64,000 nucleotides of DNA from an uncultured Flavobacterium sp. (GTDB lineage: Bacteria > Bacteroidota > Bacteroidia > Flavobacteriales > Flavobacteriaceae): NCBI RefSeq assembly GCF_946478785.1, contig NZ_CAMLDD010000011.1, positions 62,001-126,000 of the forward strand. The letters are read 5' to 3'. Numbering within the stretch: position 1 is the first letter of the stretch; every line of letters starts with the position of its first letter. Shown one piece after another: positions 51,707 to 61,143 of the stretch. The notes beneath the pieces are model-generated. The model worked only from the letters and a program-made list of their open reading frames with translations. It was not told where the DNA came from and searched no databases. Made by a program: the position numbers and the translations under genes.

Positions 51707-53340
51707 TAGTTACTTGCTTTTTTAAGTTCAACAGAATTTAAGATTCTATCCGAAATATCATTAGCATAGGTGTCTCCTTCTTCATGAAATATAGCAATTT
51801 GCTGTAAGCCGCCATCTTGTTTAAACATCAGGACTTCATAATAAAGTTTTGTGCTCGTGTTCAGGTTGTCATTGACAAGTGTAAAGGTCCCGTAGCCTTT
51901 TATGCCAGTAATTCCTTCTTTGGTTTCAAAATCTTCTTGTTTTGTAATCATATTTCTAGCACCCTGAGCTTCAATTATTTTTAAATTACCTTCAAGGGCT
52001 TTTGATAAATCAATTTCTGTCGGATTTTTAAATTTGGCGGTAGAAACCGTTATGTAAAAATTGTCCAATAAACTTCCGTATCCAAAAAGCTGCATTTCTT
52101 TAATTAAAGCCATGGCTTCTTTTGGCAATGCTTTTTGAGTATCAAGTCGCTTCAAGACTCTTGGAGTTTCAACTAAAACGCCAGGATTACCATATTCGCT
52201 TTTTACCCATTCCCCTTCCAGTAATTCTTTTGTTGGATGTCCTATTAAGTTATCTTTTACATAATTAAAGCCTTTTGTAACAATAAAATAAGTAGTAATG
52301 GCAGTCAATAAAAATACTACTGTAGCGGCCGCAATTGCAATACGTTTATTTCTTTTTTTCTTTAATTGAAGCTTGATTTGTTTTTGCTTTTGCGCTTCAT
52401 TTAATAATTGGTCTTCTTCCTCAACAGATACTTCGGTTGGAATTGCGTTATCAAGGGTTAAGATTGCTTTCTGAATTTTATTTCTGTCTTCTGTAATCTC
52501 AAATTCTAATGGTTTGGATTTTGCAAATTTTACCAAATCCGCCTGTCTTAATACACGCTCCAGATTTTCGACAGTTTCAGGAGTTAAACTCATTTTCTTT
52601 TTGGTAGAAGCTGATTTAAGTCCCTGAATCAATTCAGATGTAGTGCTTTCCATTGCCGGAATGTGAATCGCTTCTTCGATATAATTACGCGCAATATCTG
52701 TTAATTCACTATAATATTCTTTTATTTCACCTTTTTGCCAAAGTTCTTTTTTCTCTAAATTGTTTAATAAACTTGTCGCTTTTTCTATTGGAGTTTTATA
52801 AACTTCTTCTTCAATTTTTTTCTGCTGGCGTTTTTTAATAAACCAATATACGAAAGCACCAGTTCCGAGAATGATTACTAATGCCAATACATATTTCCAC
52901 CAGTCTCCAATGCCGTTTTCAACAATTGTAATGTCTTTGATATCATACATTTTCTGCTGTAAGGTATCAACTTTTACATTGGCAACCTCAATATGAATAG
53001 AATCAGTTAAAAAAGGCTTTTTATCAATTAAAATTTTAATACTAGGAATGGTATATCTTCCTGAATCAAATTGAGTTAAGCCATATTTTTTGATCAATTC
53101 GTATGTGTCATCTTTCTTAACCGTATCAACAGGGTATGATTGGATAACTTCTAAAGCACCAATATTTTTTAGATTAGGAAAAATAACTTTCGATTTTGAA
53201 CTCACTACTGTTTTAAGCGTTAACTTAAACTCGGCACCAATTTTATTTTTTGTAGTATCAACACTGGTTTCAATTTGTTTTTGTTGTGCAAAAACAGCTG
53301 AAGTTAGCAAAAATAAAAATATGTAAAATTTTAATTTCAT
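51706..53340 (-). CDS. BatD-like/DUF4381-like membrane protein of the Bat operon
   Basis: A 544-aa protein with no settled name. Signal peptide to VFAQ, a periplasmic Ig-like domain (IGAEFKLTLKTVVSSKSKVIF), a first membrane helix at about 149-168 (WWKYVLALVIILGTGAFVYWF), a cytosolic helical domain (SLLNNLEKKELWQKGEIKEYYSELTDI, in part) with DUF4381-like features, a second helix at about 337-355 (IAIAAATVVFLLTAITTYFIV), and an exported C-terminal domain of some 180 residues. Its place between the DUF58 gene and batA is usual for flavobacteria. Confidence 0.75.
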   Translation of the reverse strand: MKLKFYIFLFLLTSAVFAQQKQIETSVDTTKNKIGAEFKLTLKTVVSSKSKVIFPNLKNIGALEVIQSYPVDTVKKDDTYELIKKYGLTQFDSGRYTIPSIKILIDKKPFLTDSIHIEVANVKVDTLQQKMYDIKDITIVENGIGDWWKYVLALVIILGTGAFVYWFIKKRQQKKIEEEVYKTPIEKATSLLNNLEKKELWQKGEIKEYYSELTDIARNYIEEAIHIPAMESTTSELIQGLKSASTKKKMSLTPETVENLERVLRQADLVKFAKSKPLEFEITEDRNKIQKAILTLDNAIPTEVSVEEEDQLLNEAQKQKQIKLQLKKKRNKRIAIAAATVVFLLTAITTYFIVTKGFNYVKDNLIGHPTKELLEGEWVKSEYGNPGVLVETPRVLKRLDTQKALPKEAMALIKEMQLFGYGSLLDNFYITVSTAKFKNPTEIDLSKALEGNLKIIEAQGARNMITKQEDFETKEGITGIKGYGTFTLVNDNLNTSTKLYYEVLMFKQDGGLQQIAIFHEEGDTYANDISDRILNSVELKKASN

Positions 53341-53481
53341 TTGATTTTTGATTTCAGATTTGAGTCTAAAACGATTCTTAAAAATGGAACGCTGATGAAA
53401 CAGATTTAAGCGGATGTTATTTTGGATATTTATATTTTAAAATCTAATTTTCTAACAATCTAAGAAGTCTAATGTCTAAAT

Positions 53482-54345
53482 TTATCTCGATTTAAAATAG
53501 CCTAATAATTTGGTAACATAATTTTCGTCAACTCTTGTGTTTACTACGCCAGCTCCTGATTTGCTGAAAATTTCCTTAAAATAATGAACTCTTTCCTGAT
53601 AATGTTTTTCGTAGTTCATTCGAACCGATTTGGAACCTGTATTGACCAATTGAATTTTTCCGGTTTCGGCGTCAAGCATGCTTACCATTCCTAAATTTGG
53701 GATTTTCTCTTCGCGGATATCATAAACACGAACTCCTGTAATGTCATGTTTTTTAGAAGCAATTTTTAAAGTCTGTTCGTAATTTTCAGACATAAAATCT
53801 GAAATCATAAAAACAATAGCTTTCTTTTTTTGAGTTCCGGATAGGAATTTTAATGCAGCACCCACATCCGTTTTTTGGCTTTTTGGTTCGAACTCTATCA
53901 ATTCACGAATGATTCTTAAAACATGCGAGCGACCTTTTTTTGGAGGAATATACAATTCGACATTATCAGAAAATAATATCAACCCAATCTTGTCATTATT
54001 TTGTGTAGCCGAAAAAGCCATTGTTGCCGCAATTTCGGTAACAATGTCTTTTTTAAACTGACTTTTTGAACCAAAACCTTCTGAACCTGAAATGTCAACC
54101 ATTAAAACCATGGTCAGCTCGCGTTCTTCTTCAAAAACTTTTACGTGGGCTTCATTATAGCGAGCAGTTACATTCCAATCGATATTACGAATATCATCAC
54201 CATATTGATATTGACGAACTTCGCTAAAAGTCATTCCGCGTCCTTTAAATGAAGAATGGTACTCTCCCGAAAAGATATGATTGCTCAGTCTTTTGGTTTT
54301 GATCTCTATTTTCCGTACTTTTTTTAAAAGCTCTTTTGTATCCAT
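53482..54345 (-). CDS. DUF58 domain protein of the MoxR-Bat operon
   Basis: A 287-aa cytosolic protein. The DUF58 signature GRGMTFSEVRQYQYGDDIRNIDWNVTAR (in part) is at about residues 36-63, followed by a degenerate VWA-like domain with DISGSEGFG (Asp-x-Ser-x-Ser) and MISDFMSEN. It probably links the MoxR ATPase to the membrane VWA proteins. Between it and moxR is a 79-base spacer with AACCATCAAC-type repeats. Confidence 0.9.
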   Translation of the reverse strand: MDTKELLKKVRKIEIKTKRLSNHIFSGEYHSSFKGRGMTFSEVRQYQYGDDIRNIDWNVTARYNEAHVKVFEEERELTMVLMVDISGSEGFGSKSQFKKDIVTEIAATMAFSATQNNDKIGLILFSDNVELYIPPKKGRSHVLRIIRELIEFEPKSQKTDVGAALKFLSGTQKKKAIVFMISDFMSENYEQTLKIASKKHDITGVRVYDIREEKIPNLGMVSMLDAETGKIQLVNTGSKSVRMNYEKHYQERVHYFKEIFSKSGAGVVNTRVDENYVTKLLGYFKSR

Positions 54346-54424
54346 TTTTAGTTTGGTTTACGGTTGCTGGTTGTTGGTTAATGGTTTGTTAACCATCAAC
54401 AAAAAACGATCAACCATCAACTTT

Positions 54425-55429
54425 TTAAGGTACTTCAATCTCGTTTACGATTTTGTTGATAATGTCTACAGAAGTAATGTTTTCAGCTTCAGCCTCATAC
54501 GTTATTCCAACTCTGTGACGTAAAACATCATGTACAACGGCACGAACGTCTTCTGGAATTACATAACCACGACGTTTAATGAAAGCGTAACATTTTGCCG
54601 CATTGGCTAAATTGATACTTCCACGTGGTGATGCTCCAAAACTAATAAGAGGTTTTAAATCTGCTAATTTGTATTTCTCTGGATAACGGGTAGCAAAGAT
54701 GATATCTAAGATATATTTTTCGATTTTTTCATCCATGTAAACTTCACGAACAGCTTCCTGCGCACGCAAGATTTGTTCTACAGAAACTACAGGATTTACT
54801 TTTTCGTAACTTCCTTTTAAGTTTTGACGAATTACAAAACGTTCTTCATCAATTTTTGGGTAATCAATTACGGTTTTCAACATAAAACGATCAACTTGAG
54901 CTTCAGGAAGCTGGTATGTTCCTTCTTGCTCCACCGGGTTTTGAGTTGCAAGTACCAAAAACGGACGATCAAGTTTGAAAGTCGTGTCGCCAATAGTAAC
55001 TTGTTTTTCCTGCATCGCCTCCAAAAGCGCTGACTGAACTTTTGCCGGAGCACGGTTAATCTCATCGGCAAGTACGAAATTGGCAAAAATTGGCCCTTTT
55101 TTAATCGAGAATTCGTTTGCTTTGATGTTGTAAATCATTGTCCCGACAACATCGGCAGGTAATAAGTCCGGAGTAAACTGGATACGGCTGAAAGAACCCT
55201 GAACAGCTTGCGACAAGGTATTTATCGCTAAAGTTTTGGCTAAGCCCGGAACACCTTCCAGTAGAATATGTCCTTGTCCTAAAAGCCCGATCAATAAACG
55301 CTCGACCATATGTTTCTGACCCACAATAACTTTGTTCATTTCCATTGTAAGAAGGTCTATAAAAGCACTTTCTCTTTCAATTTTTTCATTTATCGCCCTA
55401 ATGTCTAAAGTCGTTGTATTTTCTTCCAT
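54425..55429 (-). CDS. MoxR family AAA+ ATPase
   Basis: 334 aa from MEENTTTLDIRAI; the 20 residues upstream in frame (MHSQKLGIKING and so on) are not family-like. AAA+ elements: Walker A GVPGLAKT with LEGVPGLAK, Walker B FVLADEINRAPAK, sensor LATQNPVEQEGTYQLPEAQ with VDRF, and sensor 2 in FGASPRGSINLANAAK. MoxR ATPases act as chaperones for VWA proteins and here lead the Bat operon. Confidence 0.95.
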   Translation of the reverse strand: MEENTTTLDIRAINEKIERESAFIDLLTMEMNKVIVGQKHMVERLLIGLLGQGHILLEGVPGLAKTLAINTLSQAVQGSFSRIQFTPDLLPADVVGTMIYNIKANEFSIKKGPIFANFVLADEINRAPAKVQSALLEAMQEKQVTIGDTTFKLDRPFLVLATQNPVEQEGTYQLPEAQVDRFMLKTVIDYPKIDEERFVIRQNLKGSYEKVNPVVSVEQILRAQEAVREVYMDEKIEKYILDIIFATRYPEKYKLADLKPLISFGASPRGSINLANAAKCYAFIKRRGYVIPEDVRAVVHDVLRHRVGITYEAEAENITSVDIINKIVNEIEVP

Positions 55430-55806
55430 ATAAATATTTTTAAACCTTTTTAAACCGTTGATTTTTATGCCTAACTTTTGAGAGTGCAAATTGAATATTT
55501 TTTGAGAAGGAAGATGTTAAAAAATGGTTAAAACTTCAATCAATCCTCTAATTTTAAGGACGAATTGTGATTCTATTTTTATATTTTTAAGAACTTTAAT
55601 GATTATGTTAAAAGAGCTTAAAAGTCATCATTAAAAATAATAAACAAAATGAAGTTTTAAAATTTTATAATTCCCAATAATTTCAGATAATTAAGACTGA
55701 GGTTTTGAAAAAAAAACGAATAATAACTGCAGTTTGAAAGTGTTTTTTTATAATAAAAAAATACTGTGAATTGCTAATTTATGGTAAGAAAAAGAAAAAT
55801 ATCAGA
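55430..55806. other. 377-base non-coding gap between divergent moxR and SDR genes
   Basis: AT-rich. It should hold the moxR promoter (a TTCAATTTGC variant on the minus strand near 55490 is the best -7 candidate) and the SDR promoter. I see no ORF, strong hairpin or repeat. Confidence 0.4.
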
Positions 55807-56562
55807 ATGAAAAAAACAGTTTTAATTACCGGTGCTACAAGTGGAATTGGTAAAGCAACAGCTCAAATATTTGCACGAAATCACTATAGAATTATCATTT
55901 GCGGAAGGCGAAAAGAACGGTTAACAGAACTAGAAAAAGAACTTTCAGAGTATACAGAAGTATATTCTTTGAACTTTGATGTGCGGGATAAAAATACTGT
56001 TTTTGAAAGTATAAATTCATTGCCGGAATCTTTTTCGAAGATTGATGTTTTAATTAATAATGCAGGAAACGCACATGGGCTAGACCCAATTCAGAATGGC
56101 GATGTTGATGATTGGGAGGCCATGATTGATATAAACGTAAAAGGACTTTTGTATGTTTCAAAAGCCATTATTCCGCAAATGACAGAAAGAAAATCGGGAC
56201 ATATCATCAATATTGGATCAACAGCGGCAAAAGAAGTGTATCCAAACGGAAATGTGTATTGCGGATCTAAGCATGCAGTAGATGCCATAACTCAGGGAAT
56301 GCGAATCGATTTGAATCCGTTTGGAATTAAAGTAGGCGGTATTCATCCAGGATTGGTTGCAACAGAGTTTAGCCAAGTACGTTTTAAAGGAGATGTAGAG
56401 AGAGCTTCTAATGTTTATAAAGGTTTTGAACCTTTGCAGGCAGAAGATATTGCTGAAATTATTCATTTTGTAGTTTCAAGACCTTACCATGTCAATATTG
56501 CGGATTTAGTTGTGATGAGCACTGCGCAAGCGTCGTCAACGATTGTCAAGAAAAATATTTAG
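55807..56562 (+). CDS. Short-chain dehydrogenase/reductase (YdfG-like)
   Basis: 251 aa from MKKTVLITGATSGIGKAT, with the TGATSGIG cofactor loop right at the N-terminus; the in-frame extension upstream is not conserved-looking. NNAG at about 88-91, Ser in NIGSTAA, and the catalytic YCGSK (Tyr, Lys) complete the SDR site, and PGLVATEFS follows. Closest in pattern to the YdfG 3-hydroxy acid/serine dehydrogenase type, NADP preference suggested by GRRKERL after strand 2. Confidence 0.93.
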   Translation: MKKTVLITGATSGIGKATAQIFARNHYRIIICGRRKERLTELEKELSEYTEVYSLNFDVRDKNTVFESINSLPESFSKIDVLINNAGNAHGLDPIQNGDVDDWEAMIDINVKGLLYVSKAIIPQMTERKSGHIINIGSTAAKEVYPNGNVYCGSKHAVDAITQGMRIDLNPFGIKVGGIHPGLVATEFSQVRFKGDVERASNVYKGFEPLQAEDIAEIIHFVVSRPYHVNIADLVVMSTAQASSTIVKKNI

Positions 56563-56574
56563 GTTAAATCTTGC

Positions 56575-56598
56575 AGAGGCGCACAGTAGTGCGTCTCT
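56575..56598. repeat. REP-like palindrome AGAGGCGCACAGTAGTGCGTCTCT
   Basis: Arms AGAGGCGCAC and GTGCGTCTCT pair with G-T wobbles around a four-base loop (24 bases at 56575-56598). It recurs at 57835-57860 in the same orientation, after the next gene. Confidence 0.65.
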
Positions 56599-56672
56599 TT
56601 TACGTTTAAAATAGTGTAATTGCTTCGCCTGTTTTGCTATTTTCACGGGTCGTAACAAAATAACCTTAAAGT

Positions 56673-57812
56673 ATGATCAATAAACGCCTTTTAATAAAAA
56701 ATCTGCTCGCTCATAATGATGAGAGCAGTTTTTATGACAAAAAAAGGCAGTTGAATTTACACTCTCGTGAAGGAAAAAGCAAGTTTCTAAAGCATATTTG
56801 TGCTTTATCCAATTCAAATCCAACTAATAATTCTTATATCGTTGTTGGTGTTGAAGATCAGGATAATGAGATTGTTGGTGATGATTTTTTTGATGACAGC
56901 CGAATACAAAATCTGGTCAATGCTTTTTTAGAAAATCCTCCCAAAATTCAGTACGAAAATGTCCCCTTTCCAAATCTTCCAAAAGATAAAGTAATTGGAT
57001 TGGTAACAATTAAACCTAAAAGTAAAATTTCGTATTTCAAAAAAGGAATTCATACCATTCTTGCCAATAGTGTTTTTATAAGGCGTGGCAGTAATTCGGT
57101 TCCGGTAGAAGGTGAAATTGAAAAAAATTACCAGAATACTGAAACTGTTATAGGAATCGAAAACAATTCCCGAAACAGTATTCAGTACACACTTGACGGC
57201 GTTTTTGATTTTATGAATTACAGACATAAGGATATGTCGCCTAAATATCGTGTTTTTAAAGAATTGTTTGTGATTTGCTGGGCAGGAGTGCCTAAAAAAT
57301 CAAGAGACAAAACCTTTCTTTCGCGAGTAGATATTGAATTGATTAACGAGCAGATTAAACTTTTTTATTCGGCACAGGATGTTGTAACCATTGTTTTTGA
57401 TGACGATAGTTTTACCATAACCGAATATGTTCCGTTAGGTTTAAATGATAAAACCAGCTATTATCCTTTAGAAAAACAGACTATTCATTTTTTTGATAAC
57501 GGATATTATAAAATCGATCGTCAAATGCTTTTTCAGCCTCCGGAATTCAATAGGCGAATGCTGTTTCATATTTATAATTCGAATATAGCCTTGCTTCAAA
57601 AACTCCAAAAAGGCCTTGCCTTATCAGAACGTGAATTTAAAGATCTGGAAAATCTGCCGTCTACTTTTATGATCTGTTATTTAAATGGTTTTGATGATGC
57701 CAGACAAAAACTAATTGATGCCAAATTGCTTTTAAAACCCTTTGGACAAGTATATCTGTCATTTAAGGAAGCATTGCGAATTTTACGCAAAATGAAATAT
57801 GATGTTCAGTGA
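56673..57812 (+). CDS. AlbA_2/Schlafen-type putative DNA-binding protein
   Basis: 379 aa. N-terminal AlbA_2 (Schlafen core-like) domain over about residues 15-135: HSREGKSKFLKHICALSNS, SYIVVGVEDQDNEIVGDDFF, PKDKVIGLVTIKP, then SVFIRRGSNSVP, which is the typical end of this domain. The remaining 240 residues are unrecognised, with a patch FVICWAGVPKKSRDKTFLSRVDIELI (in part). Such proteins occur as regulators or as parts of phage defence, but also as solitary genes. It is enclosed by two REP-like palindromes. Confidence 0.78.
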   Translation: MINKRLLIKNLLAHNDESSFYDKKRQLNLHSREGKSKFLKHICALSNSNPTNNSYIVVGVEDQDNEIVGDDFFDDSRIQNLVNAFLENPPKIQYENVPFPNLPKDKVIGLVTIKPKSKISYFKKGIHTILANSVFIRRGSNSVPVEGEIEKNYQNTETVIGIENNSRNSIQYTLDGVFDFMNYRHKDMSPKYRVFKELFVICWAGVPKKSRDKTFLSRVDIELINEQIKLFYSAQDVVTIVFDDDSFTITEYVPLGLNDKTSYYPLEKQTIHFFDNGYYKIDRQMLFQPPEFNRRMLFHIYNSNIALLQKLQKGLALSEREFKDLENLPSTFMICYLNGFDDARQKLIDAKLLLKPFGQVYLSFKEALRILRKMKYDVQ

Positions 57813-57834
57813 GAGAAAGTTTCAAAGGTTTTGC

Positions 57835-57860
57835 GTAGAGGCGCACAGCAGTGCGTCTAC
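57835..57860. repeat. Second copy of the GAGGCGCACAGYAGTGCGTC palindrome
   Basis: GTAGAGGCGCACAGCAGTGCGTCTAC, a longer version of the copy at 56575-56598, 22 bases after the AlbA_2 gene. It may act as a terminator or be a dispersed repeat. Confidence 0.65.
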
Positions 57861-57912
57861 CTCAAAGAATATATAATTTTGAAATTTCAAGCTTCATCTA
57901 CACCAAAATAAA

Positions 57913-58656
57913 TTATTGAAATTTTAAGTATTTACTGATTTTATCATAAGGAAATAAAATTTCTTTCGGGCCATCAGCATATGAAGCAGCTTCATAAGAA
58001 TTGTAATAAAGAAGCAGACCTTCATCAGTATAAAATATGTTTTGGGGTAATTGAAATTTATCATTTTCAAACATTAATCCTGTTGCATTAATATTTGATT
58101 TAGATGGAATTTTATATTTGTTTCGGAATTCTTTTTCGGCGAAAGCCTTAAATTCTTTTTCGTTTTTGAATAATTCATCGCAAAAAATGGTTTTCCCGGT
58201 ATTTGGGTTGAATATTAGAGAACGAAATCCCTGGTAGCCATGAGCGCCACCTGTAAATGTATAATGATCCAGTTTTATGTTTAATATCTGATCAGATTGA
58301 TATTCGACATCTCCTTTAACTTTAGCTTCCCATCCATATGTTTCACCAGGAAACTTTTTATGCATTTCTTCGTAGGAAGCAATAAAAGAATCAGCCAGAC
58401 TATCGTAATCTTTAGCATCTGAAGGTTTTTCTCCAAAATAAATGATTTCTTTTAAAACACTTAATATCTTTTTGTTGATACTGTCTGCTACTACAGGAAT
58501 ATTTTTAGCGACTGGCACATCAAGTGTAATTTTAGGGCAATCTTTTTTGCAGGGTATTTTGGATTCTTTTTCAAATGTTTCATTTTCAAATGATAGTTCC
58601 TTATTGCAGCTCGTCAGTGTCAGAAATAAAAAAACGAGTATAGTATAATGTTTCAT
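57913..58656 (-). CDS. DUF4163/DUF3298 domain lipoprotein (RsiV-like)
   Basis: A 247-aa exported lipoprotein: signal with lipobox LTSC (Cys17), a spacer with CKKDC, then the DUF4163/DUF3298 pair. Typical elements: IKLDHYTFTGGAHGYQGFRSLIFNP (split), GKTIFCDELFKNEKEFKAFAEKEF, and the end YYNSYEAASYADGPKEILFPYDKI (split), similar to RsiV and PdaC. Role in the periplasm unknown; relatives bind lysozyme or modify peptidoglycan. Confidence 0.87.
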   Translation of the reverse strand: MKHYTILVFLFLTLTSCNKELSFENETFEKESKIPCKKDCPKITLDVPVAKNIPVVADSINKKILSVLKEIIYFGEKPSDAKDYDSLADSFIASYEEMHKKFPGETYGWEAKVKGDVEYQSDQILNIKLDHYTFTGGAHGYQGFRSLIFNPNTGKTIFCDELFKNEKEFKAFAEKEFRNKYKIPSKSNINATGLMFENDKFQLPQNIFYTDEGLLLYYNSYEAASYADGPKEILFPYDKISKYLKFQ

Positions 58657-58817
58657 GTCAGAAAGTGTTAATTATATTAAAAGGTAAAGCGTAACACAGG
58701 AATTAAAATAAATTAAAAGGTAAATTTGTATTCTAAAATTACGATTTTTTAAAACATAAATCATATGAAAATAACGACAATAAGAAGTTTTATTTATATG
58801 ACTAAAGAAGAATAGAA

Positions 58818-58825
58818 TACATTTG
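58818..58825 (+). promoter_or_regulatory. -7 box TACATTTG deciding the PLP-enzyme start
   Basis: It covers the first codon (TTG) of the longest frame at 58823, so translation must begin at the ATG at 58844. Confidence 0.5.
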
Positions 58826-58843
58826 ATAAAAAATTTTCACGAC

Positions 58844-59986
58844 ATGAAATTCAATACTAAAGTAATACACGGCGGTCAGCATCATGACCCGAGCACAGGA
58901 GCGGTTATGCCTCCGGTATATCAAACTTCAACTTTTGTTCAGACAAGTCCGGGACAGCCATTGGGAGACTATGAGTATAGTCGGGCTTCAAATCCAACGC
59001 GAACAGCTTTAGAAAATGCATTGGCAAGTATCGAAAACGGTACTCGCGGACTTGCTTTTTCGTCTGGTCTTGCAGCTACAGATTGTATTTTGAGATCTTT
59101 TAAAGCCGGTGATGAAGTTATCGCAATGGATGATTTGTATGGAGGTACCTATAGGATGTTTTCAAAAGTTTATAAAGATTCAGGGATTAAATTCCATTTT
59201 GTTGATATGACAGATATTGAAAAATTGAAGTCATTAATTAATGAAAACACAAAATTGATTTGGGTCGAAACACCAACAAATCCGTTAATGAAATTGGCCG
59301 ATATTCAGGAAATTGCTAAGATAACAAAAGAAAATAAAGTATGGCTGGCAGTTGATAATACTTTCGCAACACCATATTTGCAAAAGCCTCTTGATTTAGG
59401 AGCAGATATCGTTATGCATTCAGCAACAAAATATTTAGGTGGTCACTCAGATGTTATTGCCGGAGCTTTAATTGTAAAAGATGAGGCTTTGGGAGAACAA
59501 TTGCATTTTCAGCAATTTGCAACAGGGGCAACATTGGGACCAATGGATAGTTTCCTGGTTTTAAGAGGAATTAAAACACTTTCGTTAAGAGTACAGAGGC
59601 ATTGTGAAAATGGCGAGAAGGTAGTAGAATTTTTAAGCAACCATCCAAAAATTAAAAAGGTTTATTATCCTGGACTAGCAAGTCATCCGTTTCATGAAAT
59701 TGCGAAAAAACAAATGAAGGCATTTGGCGGAATGGTGTCTTTTACATTTGTATCAGGTAAAAAGGAAGACTCAATTTCATTTTTAGAAAAACTGAAAGTA
59801 TTTACGCTGGCCGAATCTTTAGGCGGTGTAGAATCATTAGCGAATCATCCCGCTTTGATGACCCATGCTTCAATTCCGGCAGATAAAAGGGCAGAAGTTG
59901 GAATTACAGACGACTTGGTTCGCCTAAGCGTTGGTATTGAAGATGCTGAAGATTTAATAGCCGATTTAGAACAGGCTTTATCATAA
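58844..59986 (+). CDS. Trans-sulfuration PLP enzyme (cystathionine gamma-synthase/lyase family)
   Basis: 380 aa from MKFNTKVIHGGQHHDP. Motifs: PPVYQTSTFVQ, YEYSRASNPTR, ENGTRGLAFSSGLAA, DDLYGGTYRMF, ETPTNPLMKLADI, and the PLP Lys in HSATKYLGGHSDVIAGAL (Lys about residue 199). The family includes MetB, MetC and cystathionine gamma-lyase, which the sequence alone does not separate; gamma-synthase or gamma-lyase is most likely. A terminator follows directly. Confidence 0.93.
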   Translation: MKFNTKVIHGGQHHDPSTGAVMPPVYQTSTFVQTSPGQPLGDYEYSRASNPTRTALENALASIENGTRGLAFSSGLAATDCILRSFKAGDEVIAMDDLYGGTYRMFSKVYKDSGIKFHFVDMTDIEKLKSLINENTKLIWVETPTNPLMKLADIQEIAKITKENKVWLAVDNTFATPYLQKPLDLGADIVMHSATKYLGGHSDVIAGALIVKDEALGEQLHFQQFATGATLGPMDSFLVLRGIKTLSLRVQRHCENGEKVVEFLSNHPKIKKVYYPGLASHPFHEIAKKQMKAFGGMVSFTFVSGKKEDSISFLEKLKVFTLAESLGGVESLANHPALMTHASIPADKRAEVGITDDLVRLSVGIEDAEDLIADLEQALS

Positions 59987-59992
59987 AAAAGC

Positions 59993-60021
59993 AAAACCCC
60001 AATTCGAAAGAATTGGGGTTT
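59993..60021. terminator. Bidirectional terminator
   Basis: AAAACCCCAATTC, loop GAAA-like, GAATTGGGGTTT, between convergent genes. Confidence 0.85.
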
Positions 60022-60040
60022 GTTTATATTATTAGGTTTA

Positions 60041-60826
60041 TTAGAACTCCAAATAATGTGAATATCCAAAATTAAACCATACCTGAGAGTCTTTTGCTTT
60101 ATTTTCTTTGAAAAGATCTCTATTTGGATTTAATCCGTCAATCCAGTCTGAATTGAATCCCTGATAACGTACTTCAAAAAGTAAATCATTCATTTCATCT
60201 AATTTATATTGAACGCCAACACCTAGAAGGGCAGAAATTGTAAAACCACCTTCTGTTGTAAAACCATATTGATTTCCTTCTGAAGGTACCAAATATTTAT
60301 CCGGAGTTGTAGCAGGAACACCCAATCGACCAAGAGAAGAATTAGCTTCGGTATTATAATAACTTGCCATAACACCTATACTTAAATAAGGATAGAAACT
60401 TCCAACATTTTTTTCGAATTCATGAATTGTTGTAAAAGGCGAAAAGTTTAATTGGGTACCGATGTTTATCAGATTTGTTTTTCCGCTCATAGCTTTTAGC
60501 TTTTCTTTGGTTACAGAAGGTTTTCCTTCTACCCAACGGCCATAATGCTGAAAATTGGTTATACTGAACGAAATCTCAGAACGAATCTTAAAATGTTCAT
60601 TGAAATATTCATTTCCATTTGCGGCTGATGAAAAATTCAGCCAGTGAACTGCGCCAAATCCAAATCCGGAATTTCCAAAATTTGTAGAATTATCGTGTCG
60701 CTGGCCATAGTCGGACTGAAAGGCGACTGGGCCAAATATAAACCCAATTTCATGGGCTAATTGCGCATTTGATACCGTGGAAATACCAAATATTGTAAAA
60801 AAAGTTAAGGCTATTTGCTTGAACAT
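60041..60826 (-). CDS. Outer-membrane beta-barrel protein (THC0290_0291-like family)
   Basis: 261 aa from MFKQIALTFFTIFGISTVS; signal ends at SNAQ, followed by LAHEIGFIFGPVAFQSDYG, which I recall as the opening of a flavobacterial outer-membrane family. The rest is alternating amphipathic strands (FKIRSEISFSITNFQHYGRW, YPYLSIGVMASYY, ISALLGVGVQYKLDEM, LLFEVRYQGFNSDWIDG) ending NFGYSHYLEF with terminal Phe. Probably a small porin or structural barrel; its function is unknown. Confidence 0.82.
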   Translation of the reverse strand: MFKQIALTFFTIFGISTVSNAQLAHEIGFIFGPVAFQSDYGQRHDNSTNFGNSGFGFGAVHWLNFSSAANGNEYFNEHFKIRSEISFSITNFQHYGRWVEGKPSVTKEKLKAMSGKTNLINIGTQLNFSPFTTIHEFEKNVGSFYPYLSIGVMASYYNTEANSSLGRLGVPATTPDKYLVPSEGNQYGFTTEGGFTISALLGVGVQYKLDEMNDLLFEVRYQGFNSDWIDGLNPNRDLFKENKAKDSQVWFNFGYSHYLEF

Positions 60827-60844
60827 GAGTTTTTGGGCTTTCAA

Positions 60845-61033
60845 ATCATCGACAAATATATAAAAAACATACCCTATTTGAAAAATTAATGTGTAATTAA
60901 AAATTAACTAACAAAATACTTAAAAAACTAATAATAAATATTGACTTTAAATTAGAAAATAATTATACCAAAAGGGCAATTGTGTTTTGTTTAAATAATA
61001 TGTAATTCTGGTAAAATTGTTATAAAATTAATT
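60845..61033. other. AT-rich gap between divergent genes
   Basis: The 317 bases from 60827 to 61143 contain no ORF. The right part holds the gdhA promoter and palindrome; the left part presumably the promoter of the outer-membrane gene. Nothing else is visible. Confidence 0.4.
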
Positions 61034-61083
61034 TTTGAATTATGATTTTGATTTACCTTTGTTTGAATAACGAAAACGTTTTC
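61034..61083 (+). promoter_or_regulatory. gdhA promoter with perfect palindrome GAAAACGTTTTC
   Basis: TTTG at 61034-61037, 16 bases, then -7 box TACCTTTG at 61054-61061. The perfect 12-bp palindrome GAAAACGTTTTC at 61072-61083 lies where the transcription start and first bases should be, the position of a repressor site; the CG-centred form resembles LacI-family operators. Confidence 0.55.
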
Positions 61084-61143
61084 TTAAACGTATTTCTTGT
61101 TTAATTGATATAAAAATAAAATATAGCGAAACAATTATCTCAA

